Source: Haloparvum sedimenti (GTDB taxonomy: Archaea > Halobacteriota > Halobacteria > Halobacteriales > Haloferacaceae). From it: a DNA stretch of 45,627 nucleotides. Position numbers and translations under genes: made by a program. Within the stretch, counting starts at the first letter, position 1. Every line of letters begins with the position of its first letter. This document shows, piece by piece, positions 42,008-45,627 of the stretch. Below the pieces are notes generated by a model, which worked only from the letters and a program-made list of their open reading frames with translations, was not told where the DNA came from and did not search any database. The stretch lies in the NCBI RefSeq assembly GCF_001462205.1, contig NZ_LKIR01000142.1, forward strand, positions 69,966 through 115,592. Direction: 5' to 3'.

Positions 42008-43882
42008 TCAGTCGTCCGCGGGCGCGGATCCGACCCCCTCGCGCACGTTGGCGAGGTTCTCGTAGCCGATCTTGACCAGCGAGAGCGCCAGCCAGACCAG
42101 CACGAATCCGAGGACCGCCTGCACGCCCGAGGAGATCATCGCCGCGGTGCCGTCCGCACCGCCCTGCAGGATGTTCGTGTAGATGTTCCGATACAGAGCG
42201 ATGAACGTCAGCGCCGTGACGGTGATCGCCACCATCAGCGCCATCGGGACGCCCGTGCTGAGCAGCTGCTTGGACTCGTCCCAGTTGGCGAGCCAGATGG
42301 TCGCCGTCAGCAGCGCGAGCGCCGCCAGCAGCTGGTTGGCGCTGCCGAACAGCCCCCACAGCGTCACCCACTCGCCGGAGATGACGAGCACGTAGGCGAT
42401 GACGCCCTGTAGCACGGGGTTGGTGTACCGGCCGCGGGCGAAGCCGCCGAAGTCGCCCGAGAGCCCGGTCGTCGTCTCGCCCGCGGGCGCGCCGACGATC
42501 TCCTCCATCATGTAGCGGCCCAGCCGGACCGCCGTGTCGGTGGAGGTGAGCAGGAAGCTCACGAGCACGAGTGCCATGAACACGGCACCGATCGTTTGCG
42601 GGATGCCGAGGCTCGTGAGGATGATACCGCCGCCGGCCGCGAAGTTTGGCAGCGCGCCGCCGATGCCGCCCGCGGTCGCGTCCGCGACGAAGCCGGCGAC
42701 CGCCAGCGTCGACAGCGCCAGCGCCGCGAGCAGGCCCTCACCGAGCATGCCGCCGTAGCCGATCAGGCGGGCGTCGGTCTCCTTGTTGAGCTGCTTCGAG
42801 GTCGTCCCCGAGGAGACCAGCGAGTGGAACCCGCTGACGGTCCCACAGGCGATGGTGATGAACAGCAGGGGGAACAGCGGCCAAACGCCGGCCGCCTCGG
42901 TCCCCCAGAAGCCCTCGAACGCGCCGATCGACGAGTCGATGACGAGCGGCTGCGCCGGCGTCGTGATCAGCGTGCCGACGATGATCGCGAGGATCCCCCC
43001 GCCCACGCCGGAGTACAGCAGGAACGAGGAGAGGTAGTCACGCGGCTGGAGCAGCACCCACACCGGGAGCGCACTCGCGACCCCGCCGTAGACGATGATC
43101 AGCGGGAGCCACGCCGCGACGTTCGGCTTCAGGATCGCGTCCGCCGAGACGACCGCACCGGGGATCCAGCCGCCGGCGCCGAGTCCGATCAGGTCCGCGA
43201 GGACGAGCGTCCCCTCGGGGTACGCGCCGGCCTCGACGGCCGGGAACAGCGCGAACGGGTACTGGATGCCGACCCAGACGGACGCGAACACGCCGGCGAC
43301 GAACAGCGCGGTCCCCGGGAGGAACGGTCCGTTGAGCTGGTACAGGTAGACGCCGAACAGCAGCGCCAGCGCCACGTACAGGAACGAGGTGGTCGTCACC
43401 TGCGGGAACGCGTTGAACACGATCCCCACCACGAGCGCGAACACCGCCACGACGAGGATGATCGTGAGGAACGCGAACCACAGCAGGAGGTTCTTCCCCC
43501 GCTCGCCGACGTACTCGCCGACGATGTAGCCGATACTCTTCCCCTCGTGGCGGATCGACCCGCTGAGGGAGACGAAGTCGTGGACCGACCCGATCAGCGG
43601 GTTCCCGATGGCGATCCACGCCAGCGCGGGCACCCAGCCCCAGATGGCGCCGGCCGTGATCGGACCGACGATGGGCGCGCCGCCCGCGATGCTCGAATAG
43701 TGATGCCCCAGCAGTACCGGCTTCTTGGCCGGTACGTACTCCTGCCCGTCCTCGTACTTGTGTGCCGGCGTCTCGTTGGTGTCGTCGAGTTCGACGAACC
43801 GGGAGAGGTACTTCGAATACCCCAGATACCCCACGGTGAACGTTACCAGCACAGCAAGCACGATCCAGATTACTTGCGTCAT
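42008..43882 (-). CDS. cstA: CstA-family carbon starvation / peptide transporter
   Basis: CstA proteins import peptides or pyruvate when carbon is scarce. The 624-residue protein has about fifteen membrane helices and CstA motifs: GHHYSSIAGGAPIVGPI, IGNPLIGSVHDFVSL, CGTVSGFHSLVSSGTTSKQL and LLTSTDTAVRLGRYM. The ATG at 43882 has an SD-like GAGGTAGG a few bases upstream. The TATA-like TACTTAAGTT lies about 45 bp away, so this gene has a short leader, unlike its neighbours. Specificity (peptide or pyruvate) cannot be fixed from sequence. Confidence 0.93.
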   Translation of the reverse strand: MTQVIWIVLAVLVTFTVGYLGYSKYLSRFVELDDTNETPAHKYEDGQEYVPAKKPVLLGHHYSSIAGGAPIVGPITAGAIWGWVPALAWIAIGNPLIGSVHDFVSLSGSIRHEGKSIGYIVGEYVGERGKNLLLWFAFLTIILVVAVFALVVGIVFNAFPQVTTTSFLYVALALLFGVYLYQLNGPFLPGTALFVAGVFASVWVGIQYPFALFPAVEAGAYPEGTLVLADLIGLGAGGWIPGAVVSADAILKPNVAAWLPLIIVYGGVASALPVWVLLQPRDYLSSFLLYSGVGGGILAIIVGTLITTPAQPLVIDSSIGAFEGFWGTEAAGVWPLFPLLFITIACGTVSGFHSLVSSGTTSKQLNKETDARLIGYGGMLGEGLLAALALSTLAVAGFVADATAGGIGGALPNFAAGGGIILTSLGIPQTIGAVFMALVLVSFLLTSTDTAVRLGRYMMEEIVGAPAGETTTGLSGDFGGFARGRYTNPVLQGVIAYVLVISGEWVTLWGLFGSANQLLAALALLTATIWLANWDESKQLLSTGVPMALMVAITVTALTFIALYRNIYTNILQGGADGTAAMISSGVQAVLGFVLVWLALSLVKIGYENLANVREGVGSAPADD

Positions 43883-44004
43883 TGTTACCCTACCTCACGC
43901 TAAACCATGAGGAAAAGGGAACTTAAGTATTGCCACCCAACCCCGGCGAGAAAAGCCGCCGCTGGTGCCGGTTTTCACCGGTTTCAGTCTCACCGGCTTC
44001 AGTC

Positions 44005-44994
44005 TCACTCGGCCGCGGGGTCGACCGCGGTGGGCGGCTCCGCGGCCGTCTCCACGTCGAGTTCGGCGGCCACGTCCGCGAGCAGGTCCCCCTTCACCTC
44101 GCTGGTTCTGGTCTCGATCTCCGCGACCAGCGGCGGCGCGAACTCCTCGCGCACGCGGGCGATGCGCTCGCGGTCGGTCGCGACGCGGTCCCGGAGGTAG
44201 CGGGCGCCGCGGCCCTCCTCGTCGGGGTCCGGCTCGGGGGTGAGCTTGTTGGCCACCAGCCCGCGGACCGCGAGGTCGCGCTCGCTCATCCCCTCGATGG
44301 CGCGAGCGGTCTCGTTGAGCGAGAGCTGGTCGGGGTTCAACACGAGGAAGAAGGCGGCGTCCTCGCGTAGCGCGGCGCCGGCGAACTCGAAGAATTCCTT
44401 CCGCTCCTGGAGGCGAGCCAACACCGGGTCGCCGTCCATCACGCGCCGCGGCTCGCGGTTGCCGATGGCGGCCTTCTCGAAGAGGTCGATGCTGCGCCGG
44501 CGCTTGTGAGCCAGCCGCTCGATCCAGTCCTCCAGAAACTCGGGGAGCCCGAGCAGGCGGAGCGTCGAACCGGTCGGGGCGGTGTCGAAGACCACGCGGT
44601 CGTACGGCTCCGAGGCGCGCATCACCTCCACGAACCTGTCGAACAGCGCCGACTCGTAGGCGCCCGGCGTCTGGTGAGCCATCTCCAGCTGCCGGTCGAT
44701 CTCCGAGACCATCGCCGGGGAGACCTGGTCGGAGAGGCGCTGCCTGATGTCGTCGAGGTGGGCCGCCACCTCGTCGTCGGGGTCGATCTCCATCGCGTGG
44801 AGCCCGTCGATCCCCGTCACGGGCGTCGGCTCGTCGGTGAACTCCTGATCGAACACGTCCGAGGTGGAGTGGGCCGGGTCCGTGGAGACGACGAGCGTCT
44901 CCAGCCCCGCGTCGGCGCATTTCTGTGCGTACGCACACGAGACGGTGGTCTTGCCGACCCCGCCCTTGCCGCCGAAGAAGACGAACGGCTCCAT
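44005..44994 (-). CDS. ArsA/Get3-family ATPase
   Basis: A 329-residue single-domain ATPase of the ArsA/TRC40 group. The deviant Walker A is GGKGGVGKT at residues 8-16. Switch motifs are STDPAHSTSDVF and VVFDTAPTGSTLRLL, and the adenine-site segment is LVANKLTPE. In archaea such proteins are more often Get3-like tail-anchored protein targeting factors than arsenite pumps. No cysteines of the arsenite site are visible, and the ars cluster lies far away. The ATG at 44994 overlaps the stop of the upstream gene by one base (TGATG). Confidence 0.9.
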   Translation of the reverse strand: MEPFVFFGGKGGVGKTTVSCAYAQKCADAGLETLVVSTDPAHSTSDVFDQEFTDEPTPVTGIDGLHAMEIDPDDEVAAHLDDIRQRLSDQVSPAMVSEIDRQLEMAHQTPGAYESALFDRFVEVMRASEPYDRVVFDTAPTGSTLRLLGLPEFLEDWIERLAHKRRRSIDLFEKAAIGNREPRRVMDGDPVLARLQERKEFFEFAGAALREDAAFFLVLNPDQLSLNETARAIEGMSERDLAVRGLVANKLTPEPDPDEEGRGARYLRDRVATDRERIARVREEFAPPLVAEIETRTSEVKGDLLADVAAELDVETAAEPPTAVDPAAE

Positions 44995-45290
44995 CAGAAG
45001 TGGTACTGCTGGCCCTTGCGTTCGATCAGCGTGTCGCGGTCCCACAGCCGGCGCTCCCACGCCTCGAACTCGTCTTCGAGGTACGGGAGCAGTTCGGCCG
45101 TGTAGTAGGAGACCGGCGAGGGGATCCCGAAGGCGTCCGGGAAGCACGCCAGCAGGAAGGAGTCCTCGAGGTCCTCGGCCTCCTTCTCGATCTTCTCGTA
45201 GGCCGGGTGGCTGATCATCCCGTGGTAGAGCCCGCGCGCCCACTCGTCGAGGGTCGCGAGGAACCGGTCGATGCGCTCGGCCAGTGTCAT
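44994..45290 (-). CDS. small conserved protein coupled to the ArsA/Get3 ATPase
   Basis: A 98-residue, mostly helical acidic protein starting MTLAERIDRFLATLDEWARGLYHGMI, rich in aromatic residues (Tyr, Phe, Trp). It has no cysteine pair or membrane segment. Its stop shares a base with the ATPase start, so the two proteins are translated together. A TATA-like CCTTTTACC lies about 27 bp before the ATG. It may be a partner or regulator of the ATPase; that is inference from coupling only. Confidence 0.75.
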   Translation of the reverse strand: MTLAERIDRFLATLDEWARGLYHGMISHPAYEKIEKEAEDLEDSFLLACFPDAFGIPSPVSYYTAELLPYLEDEFEAWERRLWDRDTLIERKGQQYHF

Positions 45291-45392
45291 GGATTCACAC
45301 GTAGCGGTCGGCGCGGTAAAAGGTGTCGCGGCTCGGTGCTCGCGACGCCCGCGGACCGCGGCTTCAAGGTCGTTCCCCTCCACCGCGTGGGT

Positions 45393-45627
45393 ATGAGCGA
45401 GCCGATCCCGGTGACGATCCTCTCGGGGAGTCTGGGGGCGGGCAAGACCACCCTCCTGAACCACCTGCTGCGGCACGCGGGCGACCGCGACGTGGCCGTC
45501 CTCGTCAACGACATGGGGGACGTGAACGTCGACGCCGACCTCGTGGCGGAGGGGTCCGACCTCGACGTGGAGGGCGGGGTCGCGGAGCTGTCGAACGGCT
45601 GCATCTGCTGTGAGCTACAGGACGACC
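45393..45627 (+). CDS. CobW-family GTPase, N-terminal part (cut by the window edge)
   Basis: The visible 78 residues carry the P-loop GSLGAGKTT (12-20), VLVNDMGDVNVDADL and the CICC metal motif of the CobW/COG0523 family. These GTPases deliver zinc or cobalt to client enzymes. The start at 45393 is an ATG about 30 bp after CTTCAAGG. The gene is divergent from the ArsA/Get3 pair and runs out of the window. Confidence 0.88.
   Translation, partial: MSEPIPVTILSGSLGAGKTTLLNHLLRHAGDRDVAVLVNDMGDVNVDADLVAEGSDLDVEGGVAELSNGCICCELQDD

Overview
The window is a piece of a haloarchaeal chromosome, most like Halorubrum or a near relative. The DNA is very GC-rich, codon third positions are almost always G or C, and the predicted proteins are strongly acidic. 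The content is archaeal: thermosome, Hjc, FAU-1, archaeal SepF, ACR3-type arsenite export, an XPD-type helicase and a TnpB-only IS element. Most genes have a TATA-like box 25-30 bp before the start codon and no Shine-Dalgarno site, as expected for leaderless haloarchaeal transcripts.

Layout. 1-7 kb: a cut-off minus-strand gene, an XPD/Rad3 helicase, SerB, a repeat-filled convergent gap, and UvrA. 7-16 kb: a double zinc-ribbon acidic protein, a DUF5611-like protein, FAU-1 with a small partner, a PrsW-type membrane protease, the thermosome, a double-KH RNA-binding protein and a secreted Asn-rich protein. 16-20 kb: S-adenosylhomocysteine hydrolase behind a promoter and a candidate structured RNA, then a TnpB element lying directly against its stop codon. 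20-28 kb: Hjc, a SWIM zinc-finger protein, an EEP-family hydrolase, a second repeat-filled convergent gap, a DUF1028 protein, SepF, an HTH regulator, a PQQ-type lipoprotein and threonine synthase. 28-35 kb: a phosphotransferase-like protein, an arsR-acr3-arsC arsenic cluster, an M48-like protein without its zinc site, a deaminase-type amidohydrolase, uracil phosphoribosyltransferase, and small zinc-ribbon and membrane proteins. 35-45.6 kb: tRNA-Arg(GCG), an unrecognised large membrane protein coupled to a Nudix-like gene, a DUF309 protein, a UPF0175/PIN toxin-antitoxin pair, a cupin, CstA, an ArsA/Get3-type ATPase with a coupled small gene, and a cut-off CobW-family GTPase.

Most genes are ordinary chromosomal housekeeping genes. 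UvrA, the helicase and Hjc act in DNA repair and recombination. AhcY removes S-adenosylhomocysteine, and the amidohydrolase further on belongs to a family that deaminates SAH, methylthioadenosine or 5'-deoxyadenosine.

The most unusual content is non-coding. Two copies of a composite element of about 360-460 bp (near 3.3-3.65 kb and 22.5-22.97 kb) sit in the same orientation, each between convergent genes. They share conserved sequence blocks and three stem-loops. One stem has a compensatory base-pair change between copies, and another keeps its position while its sequence is almost completely different. This pattern suggests a conserved structured RNA or a folded mobile repeat that I do not recognise. 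A second candidate structured RNA lies upstream of ahcY, and the TnpB locus carries a second right-end-like hairpin on its far side.
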